In this document: in pieces, positions 1 to 7,593 of the stretch | How the letters are laid out: each line of letters begins with the position of its first letter | Numbering within the stretch: the stretch's first letter is position 1 | Assembly (NCBI RefSeq): GCF_002843175.1 | Contig: NZ_PJEO01000043.1 | Location: forward strand, 20,876 to 84,875 | Direction of reading: 5' to 3' | DNA: 64,000 nucleotides | Source: Confluentibacter flavum | GTDB taxonomy: Bacteria; Bacteroidota; Bacteroidia; Flavobacteriales; Flavobacteriaceae | Notes under the pieces: model-generated | Databases searched by the model: none | Told to the model about the DNA's origin: nothing | The model's input: only the letters and a program-made list of their open reading frames with translations | Made by a program: the position numbers and the translations under genes

Positions 1-616
1 GAATTAAATCCATTTGAACATTCCTATTATCGCCTTCAGCAGAAGGGATACGGCTACCGTTTAATGTTACCGAATTTAATTGTGGTGATAAACCACGAAT
101 AATAATGTTACGTGCCTCACCTTGGTCTACTTGCATAGTAATACCGGGAATACGTTTTACGGCATCTCCAATATTGGCATCTGGGAATTTACCAATTTGG
201 TCTGTTGATACGATGTTGGTAATGTTTTGTTTGTTTTTTTGAATGTTTAAAGCCCTTGCCTGTCCACCTAAAGTATATCCTGTAATTTCAACTTCATCCA
301 ATTCGGTGTCTCTAGACCTTAAAATTACGTTGATACTAATTGTTTCTGAATCAGATACAACCGCCTCTTGTTTAAAATCTGAATATCCTAAATATTTAAT
401 TGATAAACTATAGGTACCCTCTGGAATATCCACAATGGTGAAATTTCCATTAAAGTCGGAAACTGTACCTTTTTTTAGTTCTTCTATGATAATTGTTGCC
501 CCGGGTACAGTAATACCATTTTCATCTGCTATTACTCCTTTTATATTTCCATTTTGTGCAAAAGTTGCTAACGAACATATAAACGTAATACATAATAATA
601 CATAGTGTTTTTTCAT
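1..616 (-). CDS. TonB-dependent receptor, N-terminal part (cut by window edge)
   Basis: About 205 residues are visible, from the ATG at 616-614; the gene runs off the left edge. The start MKKHYVLLC leads a signal peptide ending near FAQ. Next comes a carboxypeptidase-regulatory-like beta-sandwich (about residues 22-105, with GVIADENG and VSDFNGNF). The beginning of the TonB plug follows, with IGDAVKRIPGI and NIIIRGL. These receptors sit in the outer membrane and take up large or scarce substrates using TonB energy. The barrel, which would show the substrate class, is outside the window. Family assignment is firm and substrate is unknown. Confidence 0.9.
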   Translation of the reverse strand, partial: MKKHYVLLCITFICSLATFAQNGNIKGVIADENGITVPGATIIIEELKKGTVSDFNGNFTIVDIPEGTYSLSIKYLGYSDFKQEAVVSDSETISINVILRSRDTELDEVEITGYTLGGQARALNIQKNKQNITNIVSTDQIGKFPDANIGDAVKRIPGITMQVDQGEARNIIIRGLSPQLNSVTLNGSRIPSAEGDNRNVQMDLI

Positions 617-776
617 GGTTGCTATTTTGATTAGTTATTTAGGCGAAATAACAAAATAGCTCAATAAAGCATTTTAAACGATTTTTATCTTACTGTTAAA
701 TTATCAAAGAAAAGCACCCTGTTTTGCAATTAATTAACATTTTGTTCATCTTCAGGAAAAAATGGTTGAAACAAAC

Positions 777-804
777 AAGCCCTTTCTGTTTCCAGAAAGG
801 GCTT
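777..804 (-). terminator. Rho-independent terminator of rplU-rpmA
   Basis: The inverted repeat AAGCCCTTTCT / AGAAAGGGCTT has a 6-base loop and lies 25 bases past the rpmA stop. Read on the minus strand it is followed by a T-rich stretch (TGTTTGTTT). Confidence 0.75.
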
Positions 805-828
805 ATACTTTAAAAAGAAAATTATTTC

Positions 829-1089
829 TTAAACCTCAAAAGGCTCAATAGAAACATAAGATTTGTTATCTTTTTTCTTTGTGAATTTTACAACGCCATC
901 AACATAAGCGTGTAATGTATGGTCTTTTGAAGAATATACGTTTTCACCTGGATGGTGTGTATTTCCTCTTTGTCTTACGATAATGTTTCCAGCTATTGCA
1001 GCTTGACCACCAAAAATCTTAACACCTAAGCGTTTTGATTCTGATTCTCTACCGTTTTTAGAACTTCCGACTCCTTTTTTATGTGCCAT
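829..1089 (-). CDS. rpmA: 50S ribosomal protein bL27
   Basis: This is an 86-residue basic protein starting [18 protein letters not shown], the typical bL27 N-terminus that reaches the peptidyl-transferase centre of the large subunit. It has the conserved core GNIIVRQRG and HPGENV. The length is normal for the family. It lies 20 bases downstream of rplU on the same strand, the standard rplU-rpmA operon, and a hairpin terminator follows it. No N-terminal cleavage extension of the Firmicutes type is present: the protein starts directly with the mature-type MAHKK. Confidence 0.97.
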   Translation of the reverse strand: MAHKKGVGSSKNGRESESKRLGVKIFGGQAAIAGNIIVRQRGNTHHPGENVYSSKDHTLHAYVDGVVKFTKKKDNKSYVSIEPFEV

Positions 1090-1109
1090 TGTCTTAAGTT
1101 TTTATATGG

Positions 1110-1850
1110 TTACTTATTTTTGTTTTTCAACAAATCTTTTGCCTGTTTTACCCACTCTTCAGCTTCGATTTTTTCACGAGTGATGCCTTCAATAGCAGAA
1201 AGTTCTTGTCTATCTGCAGCTTTTAATTTGCTAATTTGCTCGTAAGTGTAAATGCCTATTTCATTCAAACGTTGCTCATAAGCTGGGCCAATACCGTTGA
1301 TTTCTTTCAAATCATCAGCTTCTGCTTTAGTCGCCGTACCAATGCTGTGAAGTACTTTATCGATATTAATTTCGATATTTGCATCTTCAGCTCTGTGCTC
1401 TGCACGCGTTACCAAATTATCACTTACTTCAACTTCTTTTTTAGTTGTTTTTTTAGCTTCTTTTACTGGAGTAGCTTTTTCAACTTTGGCAGCCTTTTTG
1501 GCCCCTTCATTTTCAACTTTGGCAGCCTTTTTGGCTCCCGAAGCAGCGATGCTTTCAATGATGATTTCAGTTAAAGATTGACGGTGACCGTTTTTAACAC
1601 GGTATCCTTTACGTCTCTTCTTTTTGAAAACGATGACTTTATCACCCTTAAGGTGCTTTATGACTTTTGCTCCTACTTGAGCTCCGTCTATAGCTGGGGC
1701 GCCTACAGTTACATTGTCACCATCACCAATAAGAAGAACATTATCAAAAGCGACTTGCTTTCCTTCTTCAGTTTGTAAACGGTGAACAAAAACTTTTTGG
1801 TCTTTTACAACTTTAAATTGTTGCCCTGCTATCTCTACAATTGCGTACAT
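1110..1850 (-). CDS. rplU: 50S ribosomal protein bL21 with long C-terminal extension
   Basis: Residues 1-100 are a complete bL21 (MYAIVEIAGQQFKV, FKKKRRKGYRVKNGHRQ), a structural protein of the large subunit. The usual family length is about 103, but this protein has 246. The extra part has a Lys/Ala-rich linker (about 103-140) containing GAKKAAKVE twice (residues 105-113 and 116-124). It ends in a helix-hairpin-helix-like domain (about 180-240, LKEINGIGPAYEQRLNEIGI) of the kind that often binds nucleic acid. Extended L21 proteins occur in Flavobacteriia; the function of the tail is unknown. Operon with rpmA. Confidence 0.95.
   Translation of the reverse strand: MYAIVEIAGQQFKVVKDQKVFVHRLQTEEGKQVAFDNVLLIGDGDNVTVGAPAIDGAQVGAKVIKHLKGDKVIVFKKKRRKGYRVKNGHRQSLTEIIIESIAASGAKKAAKVENEGAKKAAKVEKATPVKEAKKTTKKEVEVSDNLVTRAEHRAEDANIEINIDKVLHSIGTATKAEADDLKEINGIGPAYEQRLNEIGIYTYEQISKLKAADRQELSAIEGITREKIEAEEWVKQAKDLLKNKNK
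1477..1535. repeat. 33-bp direct repeat inside rplU tail
   Basis: A 26-base segment starting TTTTCAACTTTGGCAG occurs at 1477-1502 and again at 1510-1535. The offset of 33 bases equals 11 codons. It encodes the duplicated GAKKAAKVE motif, so repeat gain or loss would change linker length while keeping the frame. Confidence 0.85.
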
Positions 1851-1926
1851 AGCGTAACGTTTTATTAATTAATTTTGTTCAAAAATGAGTGCAAATATAC
1901 TCCTAATTAATTAAACTGCAAATGTT

Positions 1927-2382
1927 TTATTTGTTTTGAAGAAAATTTTTGCTGTTTTTAAAAAGTTGCATGCAGGTAAGTGTTAAAACAACTGTAGAAG
2001 CCAGTCCTTCTATTAAAATTATGAACACTAAAATACCACTTCCGTAATCAAAATCAGAGAACCAATTTCTAAGCAAATTATTGGTAAATGCAGTATCTAA
2101 ATAAAACATGTAAATACACATAAAAGCAGCAAATAAAACGGTTGCGATAAATCCAGTTGAAAGTCCTGTTTTAAAACCACTACCATAATCAAATTCGGAA
2201 CCGCTACTATTTTTGAAATTTTTAATGGCAACATAAATGGCATAAGCCATAATAGGTCCGTTAAAAATTCTAAACCATGGGTTATTATGAAGACCTATTA
2301 ATTTTAATGCTAAAAAATATATGATTAAGGTAAGTGCTGTAAAAACACCATATTTAATTGCTACGGAGGCAGAAGATTTCAT
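1927..2382 (-). CDS. DUF4199-like integral membrane protein
   Basis: A 151-residue protein with about four hydrophobic segments (near residues 9-28, 40-54, 72-95 and 115-140), consistent with an inner-membrane protein. Length, topology and the FDYGSGFKTGLSTGF stretch before the third helix resemble the DUF4199 family common in Bacteroidota, whose function is unknown. It stands alone between rplU and a divergent lipoprotein gene. No catalytic motif is visible. Confidence 0.65.
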   Translation of the reverse strand: MKSSASVAIKYGVFTALTLIIYFLALKLIGLHNNPWFRIFNGPIMAYAIYVAIKNFKNSSGSEFDYGSGFKTGLSTGFIATVLFAAFMCIYMFYLDTAFTNNLLRNWFSDFDYGSGILVFIILIEGLASTVVLTLTCMQLFKNSKNFLQNK

Positions 2383-2563
2383 AATGCAAAATTTTTGAGA
2401 ATTACTAATCTACTAAAGTTCGTAAAAAAATATGTCTTATAATAATTTTTCACCATTAAATATTTATAAGAAGGTATTTGCCTCTTTAAGTAAAAAGTTA
2501 AATATGCAAAGTACAAAGTCTATTTACTTTCCTTAAATTTGTTTCAGTTAAATTTCCATCTTA

Positions 2564-2989
2564 ATGAAACTATTAAAATTTACTATTACATGCATGTTTG
2601 CACTTTTTATAGCAACAAGCTGTAAAAATGAAAACAAAGCATCCACTAATGAAAAATCCCAAATGCAAGAGGTTTTGGCAGTACATGATGAAGTCATGCC
2701 AAAAATGGGAACGATTGGTAATTTAATAAGTCAAATAGATAAAAAAATAAAAGATACTGATTCTACCGAGGTGCTTGTGAATGCTAATCAAAATTTAAAA
2801 GACTCCCATAAAGCCATGATGGATTGGATGAAAGGCTTTGGCGAACGTTTTGATTCTGATGAAATCCTTAAAGGAAAAGCTTTGACGGACGAAAAGCAGA
2901 CGTTTTTAGATGAAGAAGAAGCTAAAATAAAAGCACTACGTGATAAAATGAATTCTAGCATCAAAAATGCCCAAGAACTTTTAAAATAA
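2564..2989 (+). CDS. small predicted lipoprotein, helical
   Basis: A 141-residue protein with a lipoprotein signal peptide (MKLLKFTIT...IATSC, lipid cysteine at residue 20). The rest is charged and mainly helical. Short proteins of this type are found widely in Flavobacteriaceae (some carry a viral A-type-inclusion name in databases) and have no known role. A -7-like TAAATTTG lies at 2534-2541, so it is probably its own transcription unit. Expected location is a membrane leaflet facing the periplasm. Confidence 0.75.
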   Translation: MKLLKFTITCMFALFIATSCKNENKASTNEKSQMQEVLAVHDEVMPKMGTIGNLISQIDKKIKDTDSTEVLVNANQNLKDSHKAMMDWMKGFGERFDSDEILKGKALTDEKQTFLDEEEAKIKALRDKMNSSIKNAQELLK

Positions 2990-3000
2990 ATTAGGCATTT

Positions 3001-3160
3001 AGAAACTGTTTAAATTTTATCTAAAAGCCATTTTTTGTTTCTTTTTGACCCATATTTCGTTGAATTTTTTTCTAATAGCTCTGCTATTAAAAAAAATCCG
3101 CCTCATCTGACCCAAAAATAATTCAAAAAAGCATCCATAAACAAAACTTAAACAGTTTCT
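3001..3160. mobile_element. MITE-like 160-bp inverted-repeat element
   Basis: The left end AGAAACTGTTTAA (3001-3013) and the right end TTAAACAGTTTCT (3148-3160) are inverted copies. The match continues imperfectly for about 37 bases each side. The interior carries a second palindrome (TTTTTTTCTAATAGC / GCTATTAAAAAAAA around 3067-3105). No ORF lies inside. The right end abuts the stop codon of gldD (3160-3162). No clear target-site duplication is visible. Probably a non-autonomous insertion or an intergenic palindromic repeat. Confidence 0.6.
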
Positions 3161-3744
3161 TATTCTTTCCACTTGACCGTTTCCATGATATGCTTAATAT
3201 CTTTTCCTAAATAATTTGCTGCGGGCAAAATAGAATCGTAATTGGGTTTGGCATAAAAATAAAGCGAGCCCGTTAAAAAATGATTTATACTATCGGTTAC
3301 ATAAAACTGTGCTTGTGATGCTACATCCCCCTTTAATTCAGAAAACATTCCATATACTTTTTTCTCTTTATTTTCATAAGGGTACACAGGGATTTCATCT
3401 GCTTTAATCATGTGTTCTGTAGTGAATTTTTGAGCATCGCGCAAAAACGTAATTAAATTATCCTGATTGTTATCAATAGATTTATAGGTTAAGAATATGG
3501 TGCCTTTTAATGATGGATATTCAATAGTAACACCATAACTTTCTGTAGTACTTTCTATAGCTTTAGCTGTTATATTGGTAGCCAATTGATTCACTTCAAA
3601 AGAGAATGGCGATTCCACTTGCGCTTCCGTATATTTTGCCTTTGGATATTCAAGCCTTAAATAGGCATTGGGTTTAGGCACAACATGATCGCCGCAAGAA
3701 CAAAACACAATAACAAACAATAAGATATAAAAAGTTTTAGTCAT
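3160..3744 (-). CDS. gldD: gliding motility lipoprotein GldD
   Basis: A 194-residue lipoprotein (lipobox FCSC, lipid cysteine near residue 17). The mature start VPKPNAYLRLEYPKAKY is characteristic of GldD. GldD is a cell-envelope lipoprotein needed for gliding and, with other Gld proteins, for the type IX secretion/gliding machinery of Flavobacterium johnsoniae; its biochemical role is not settled. The gene overlaps gldE by 8 bases and follows it, the conserved gldE-gldD arrangement. The stop codon coincides with the end of an inverted-repeat element. Confidence 0.92.
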   Translation of the reverse strand: MTKTFYILLFVIVFCSCGDHVVPKPNAYLRLEYPKAKYTEAQVESPFSFEVNQLATNITAKAIESTTESYGVTIEYPSLKGTIFLTYKSIDNNQDNLITFLRDAQKFTTEHMIKADEIPVYPYENKEKKVYGMFSELKGDVASQAQFYVTDSINHFLTGSLYFYAKPNYDSILPAANYLGKDIKHIMETVKWKE

Positions 3745-5047
3745 TATGTATGGTTAATTTTACGAGCTTAATTCGTTTTTTATCTAAAGCTTCAATAGTA
3801 AAAACGTAATTTTTAAAATTTATTTTTGTGCCCTGCTTAGGAAAACTTCCTAAGATTTCTAAAACAAAGCCAGCAACGGTTTCTGCCTCTCCTTTATGGG
3901 TTTCAAAAACGATGGGATCATCTATTTTTAGAATTTTATAAAAATCCTTTAAAGCTGTTTTGCCATCAAAAATAAAGTTGTTTTCATCTAATTTTGAAAA
4001 GGTTACATCTTCATCATCAAACTCGTCACTAATATCTCCCACAATTTCTTCAATAATATCTTCTAAAGAAATCAACCCAGACGTCCCTCCATACTCATCA
4101 ACTACAACCGCTAGATGCACTTTTTTATGTTGGAATTCCGCCATTAAATCGTCTAGCTTTTTCTTTTCAGGAACAAAAAATGGGTCACGCATTAAGCTTG
4201 TCCAATCGAATTCTTTCCTATCTATATAGGGCAATAAATCTTTTACATAAAGAATACCAACAATTTGATCTATATTATCTTTAAAAACAGGGATTCTTGA
4301 GTAACCGTTTTCGATTATTTCTGCCATAATTTCAGAATAATTTTGATCGATGTTAAGGGCAAAAATGTCTATTCTTGGTCGCATCACTTGTTTGGTATCT
4401 GTGTTTCCAAAAGACACGATGCCTTGCAAAATTTTTTGCTCTTCTTTCGTCGTATCGTGTTCGCTTGTTAATTTAAGGGCTTGCGATAATTGATTAACAT
4501 TTAAATTGGTTTTTTGCCTCCCTAATTTTTTATGGATTACTATGGTGAAACTTCGCATAGGCAAACTTAAAGGCGACAAAACCACATCTAAAACACTCAA
4601 TGGATACGCCATGAACATGGCAAATTTTAATTTGTTTCTGCTGGCGTAAATTTTTGGTAAAATTTCTCCAAATAACAATATTAAAAAGGTGATAATAACA
4701 ACTTCTATAAAGAATCTTAGAATGGGCGATAAAATGTCTTTAAATATAAAACCTCCCAAATAAGCAAATAGAATAACAATAGCAATATTTATAAAATTAT
4801 TGGCAACAAGAATGGTAGCCAATAATTTTTTTGGGCGTTCTAACAGTTTGGAAATGATTTGAATGCGTTTGGATTTTTTATAAAGTCCATCTTCAATATC
4901 GGTTTTAGTAAGAGAAAACAAAGCTACTTCGGAACCAGAAATAAGTGCAGAACACACCAACAATAGAAACATCAAAACAAAACCGCTAACAACTGAAAAA
5001 TCAACTGTCATCATTAATAAATTAAAACTCGGGGGGTCGGGGTCCAA
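3737..5047 (-). CDS. gldE: gliding motility-associated protein GldE (DUF21/CBS/CorC family)
   Basis: 436 residues. An N-terminal DUF21 membrane domain (about 15-190, four hydrophobic segments, GSEVALFSL) is followed by two CBS domains (about 205-330, MRPRIDIFAL, VDEYGGTSGLISLEDI) and a C-terminal CorC/HlyC transport-associated domain. The family resembles magnesium/cobalt efflux CorC proteins; GldE supports GldD function in gliding bacteria. Start MDPDPPS is chosen because similar starts are usual in this family; a Met pair at 5014 and 5011 is an alternative. It overlaps gldD by 8 bases and follows ssb after 49 bases. Confidence 0.93.
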   Translation of the reverse strand: MDPDPPSFNLLMMTVDFSVVSGFVLMFLLLVCSALISGSEVALFSLTKTDIEDGLYKKSKRIQIISKLLERPKKLLATILVANNFINIAIVILFAYLGGFIFKDILSPILRFFIEVVIITFLILLFGEILPKIYASRNKLKFAMFMAYPLSVLDVVLSPLSLPMRSFTIVIHKKLGRQKTNLNVNQLSQALKLTSEHDTTKEEQKILQGIVSFGNTDTKQVMRPRIDIFALNIDQNYSEIMAEIIENGYSRIPVFKDNIDQIVGILYVKDLLPYIDRKEFDWTSLMRDPFFVPEKKKLDDLMAEFQHKKVHLAVVVDEYGGTSGLISLEDIIEEIVGDISDEFDDEDVTFSKLDENNFIFDGKTALKDFYKILKIDDPIVFETHKGEAETVAGFVLEILGSFPKQGTKINFKNYVFTIEALDKKRIKLVKLTIHND

Positions 5048-5096
5048 ATACTTTGGTATTAGTTAAACAAATAAAAGTAATTCAAATAATCTAATT

Positions 5097-5549
5097 TTAA
5101 AAAGGAAGATCGTCTTCTTCATCTTCAATAGGTGGCTCATTAACCTTTTGTTTTACTGGTTCAGGCTTTGGCACCGTTGCAGCATTGGATGACGCATTGC
5201 CTTCACTTTCCTTTTTAGTTGTTAAAAATGTGAAATCCGTACATTGAATTTCTGTAGAATAACGGTCTTGCCCGCTTTCATCTTGCCATTTTCTGGTTTT
5301 CAATCGGCCTTCAATATAAACCTTATCGCCTTTGCTTAAATACTTTTCACATATTTCAGCACCTTTATTTCTTACCACAATGTTGTGCCACTCGGTATTT
5401 GAAATACGCTCATTGGTTTGTTTGCTTGTGTAGGTTTCATTCGTTGCCAATGGAAAACGTCCAACACAACCACCACCTTCAAAATAATGCATTTTCACTT
5501 CATCACCTAAATGCCCAATTAGCATCACTTTATTTAATGTACCTGACAT
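5097..5549 (-). CDS. ssb: single-stranded DNA-binding protein
   Basis: 150 residues: an N-terminal OB fold (MSGTLNKVMLIGHLGDEVKM, WHNIVVRNKGAEICEKYLSKGDKVYIEGRL), a low-complexity linker, and the acidic tip ending DDLPF that recruits replication and repair partners. It coats single-stranded DNA during replication, recombination and repair. It sits between mutY and gldE on the same strand, a gene order known from Flavobacterium. Length is normal for a Bacteroidota SSB. Confidence 0.95.
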   Translation of the reverse strand: MSGTLNKVMLIGHLGDEVKMHYFEGGGCVGRFPLATNETYTSKQTNERISNTEWHNIVVRNKGAEICEKYLSKGDKVYIEGRLKTRKWQDESGQDRYSTEIQCTDFTFLTTKKESEGNASSNAATVPKPEPVKQKVNEPPIEDEEDDLPF

Positions 5550-5635
5550 AATCGTTTATTTATTAAATAGCAAAATTACTCAATTGCCCATCATTTTTTT
5601 AAAATTAATAAAAAATTATGATTGCCCATAGGTTT

Positions 5636-6679
5636 CTATTGAAAATTAAATGCGTCGATAAAATTTCCTATGACTATAGGTACTGCATAATTACGAACTT
5701 CGCTTATGGGAATGCCATTAGCTAACGGTGCGTTAAGGGTTACAATCCAAAATTTCGTATATAAATGCTGATGGGATAATCTGTGAATGATTGTGTCCTC
5801 ATTATATTGTGTGAGTTCAAAAGGAATTTCTTTTAGTAGGTGATGCTCTTTAACTAGCGGCAATAAGTCCTCATAATTTTTTTCCTGTTGGGTTTCAATT
5901 AAAGGAAATTGATATAAGTTCTGCCAAATACCTTTCCCATTTCTTTTTTCTAAAACAGTCTTATTATCTTCTGATACCAAAACCAGAAAATTAAAACACT
6001 TCTTTTTAGCTTTCGCTGCTTTAATCTTAACCGGCAATTCCGAGATTCGATTGTTTTGTAGAGCTACGCAACTATTCTGAAAAGGACAAACACTACAATT
6101 TGGGTTTTGAGGTTTACACTGTACAGCACCAAATTCCATAATGGCTTGGTTATATTCTGCAGGATTATTTTTATCTATAAGTTGTTGTGCTAATTGCTTA
6201 AACGCTTTGGCGCCGTTACTGGAATTAATTGGGGTATTGATACCAAAATAACGGGACAATACTCTGTATACATTCCCATCAACAACAGCCATAGGTTCGT
6301 TAAAACAAATAGAAGCGATTGCACTCGCGGTATAATCGCCCACTCCTTTCAGTTTTAATAACTCCTTATAAGTATTCGGAAAAACACCGTTAAGCTCATC
6401 AACAATGTACTTTGCTGTGGCATGTAAATTTCTTGCTCGGGAATAATACCCCAACCCTTGCCATAATTTTAAAACCTGACTTTCTTGAGCGCTTGCAAGA
6501 TGAAAAATGGACGGGAACTCCTTTATAAACGCCTCGTAATAAGGCTGGCCTTGTACAATTTGGGTTTGCTGCAGAATAATTTCAGATAACCAAATGTAAT
6601 ATGGGTTAGTGGTTTGCCTCCAAGGAAGTTCTCGTTTATTGTTTGAATACCAACTAATTAAGGTTTTTAAAAATGTCAT
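5636..6679 (-). CDS. mutY: A/G-specific adenine glycosylase
   Basis: Removes adenine mispaired with 8-oxoguanine or guanine. Visible are the helix-hairpin-helix LKGVGDYTASAIAS, the catalytic Asp in VVDGNVYRVLSRYF, an EIILQQTQ segment with the catalytic Glu, and four cysteines in a C-x6-C-x2-C-x5-C [4Fe-4S] pattern (CKPQNPNCSVCPFQNSC). A C-terminal NUDIX-like domain (about 230-347) recognises 8-oxoG. The start at 6679 (MTFLKTLISWY) fits the family better than the upstream ATG at 6703. Divergent from the HU gene. Confidence 0.95.
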   Translation of the reverse strand: MTFLKTLISWYSNNKRELPWRQTTNPYYIWLSEIILQQTQIVQGQPYYEAFIKEFPSIFHLASAQESQVLKLWQGLGYYSRARNLHATAKYIVDELNGVFPNTYKELLKLKGVGDYTASAIASICFNEPMAVVDGNVYRVLSRYFGINTPINSSNGAKAFKQLAQQLIDKNNPAEYNQAIMEFGAVQCKPQNPNCSVCPFQNSCVALQNNRISELPVKIKAAKAKKKCFNFLVLVSEDNKTVLEKRNGKGIWQNLYQFPLIETQQEKNYEDLLPLVKEHHLLKEIPFELTQYNEDTIIHRLSHQHLYTKFWIVTLNAPLANGIPISEVRNYAVPIVIGNFIDAFNFQ

Positions 6680-6741
6680 GGGCCGATTATATGAAGCAAA
6701 CAAAAATAAACGTTTATAATCTTAAATTTTAATGAATTAGG

Positions 6742-6774
6742 TTTGAAATATTGAATTTTTAATTCCTATATTTG
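6742..6774 (+). promoter_or_regulatory. promoter of the HU gene
   Basis: TTTG at 6742-6745 and TATATTTG at 6767-6774 match the Bacteroidota -33 and -7 elements with 21 bases between them. They lie 42 bases before the HU start codon. Confidence 0.7.
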
Positions 6775-6816
6775 CATCCCTTTTAAATATATAATAACTA
6801 AAATAAAATATTAAAA

Positions 6817-7107
6817 ATGACGAAGGCTGATATAGTAGCAAAAATTTCTGAGAAATTAGGAATAGAAAAAGGAGATGTTCAAGCAACTGTTGAGACATTT
6901 ATGGAAGAAGTAAAAACTTCTTTAGAAAGTGGAGATAATGTTTACCTAAGAGGTTTTGGTAGCTTCATTATTAAAACAAGAGCAGAAAAAACAGGTAGAA
7001 ATATTTCTAAAAATACCACTATTAAAATTCCTGCACATAATATCCCTGCATTCAAACCTGCAAAAGTTTTTGTTGAAGGTGTTAAAGGTAATGTAGAAGT
7101 AAAATAA
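6817..7107 (+). CDS. HU-family DNA-binding protein
   Basis: 96 residues (MTKADIVAKISEKLG, RGFGSFIIKTRAEKTGRNISK, PAHNIPAFKPAKVF), the full HU/IHF fold with its DNA-bending arms and the conserved proline in the arm region. It is a nucleoid protein that binds DNA with little sequence preference. A good promoter precedes it, and a 30-residue basic protein gene follows after 39 bases, probably co-transcribed up to a hairpin near 7250. Confidence 0.95.
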   Translation: MTKADIVAKISEKLGIEKGDVQATVETFMEEVKTSLESGDNVYLRGFGSFIIKTRAEKTGRNISKNTTIKIPAHNIPAFKPAKVFVEGVKGNVEVK

Positions 7108-7146
7108 CGCATTAAAATAAATTATTAATCAAAAAATATACTATTT

Positions 7147-7239
7147 ATGCCAAGTGGTAAAAAACGTAAAAGACATAAGGTTGCAACGCACAAGCGTAAA
7201 AAACGTAGACGCGCTAATCGTCACAAAAAGAAAAAATAA
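7147..7239 (+). CDS. 30-residue basic AURKAIP1/COX24-type (mS38-like) protein
   Basis: The ORF ATG 7147 to TAA 7239 encodes 30 residues, starting MPSGKKRKRHKVATHKRKK and ending RHKKKK. More than half of them are Lys or Arg. This matches the short bacterial relatives of the AURKAIP1/COX24 domain, whose mitochondrial member mS38 is a small-subunit ribosomal protein; a ribosomal role here is inferred. It lies 39 bases after the HU gene and just before a terminator, so it probably shares the HU transcript. It is short enough to be missed by gene finders. Confidence 0.85.
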   Translation: MPSGKKRKRHKVATHKRKKRRRANRHKKKK

Positions 7240-7246
7240 TTCGAAG

Positions 7247-7272
7247 AAGTAGTTATAATAAACTACTTTTTT
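7247..7272 (+). terminator. terminator after HU / 30-residue protein gene
   Basis: AAGTAGTT (7247-7254), 6-base loop, AACTACTT (7261-7268), then a T run. It starts 8 bases after the stop of the 30-residue gene. Confidence 0.75.
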
Positions 7273-7593
7273 CGATTTTAAAAAACGCTCTTTGAAATGA
7301 GGTTTTGAAACGTATTAAACTTTTACGTGAATTGATCTCCACGGACTTAAAAAATCCTGTGAAATACCTTAACTAAATATTTGATAAAATTCGATATTAT
7401 TCAATTAAGGTATTCAATCTGACTGTTGAAAAACAATATCAATTATCAGATTAAAAAATAATGTATAATCCATCTGTACCGTTTGGTTCTGGGTTCTGGG
7501 TTCAGGGTTCAGGGTTATAAAGCCTTAAAACTTTTTAACTTTTAACTTTTAACCTTTAACTTAAATCTGAAAGTATGGATAAAAATTAACTCA
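7273..7593. repeat. non-coding spacer with simple repeats before RNase G gene
   Basis: No convincing ORF. An inverted repeat AATACCTTAA (7363-7372) / TTAAGGTATT (7405-7414) encloses about 30 bases. At 7483-7516 a 7-base G-rich unit (GGGTTCT/GGGTTCA) repeats about four times. At 7530-7561 the unit TTTTAAC repeats about four times. Similar simple-repeat spacers lie at 38041-38090 and 54140-54245. Confidence 0.6.

Noticed and set aside
1236..1574. 112-residue plus-strand ORF opposite rplU
   Set aside because: Phe/Ser-rich frame produced by the Lys/Glu-rich L21 tail on the other strand.
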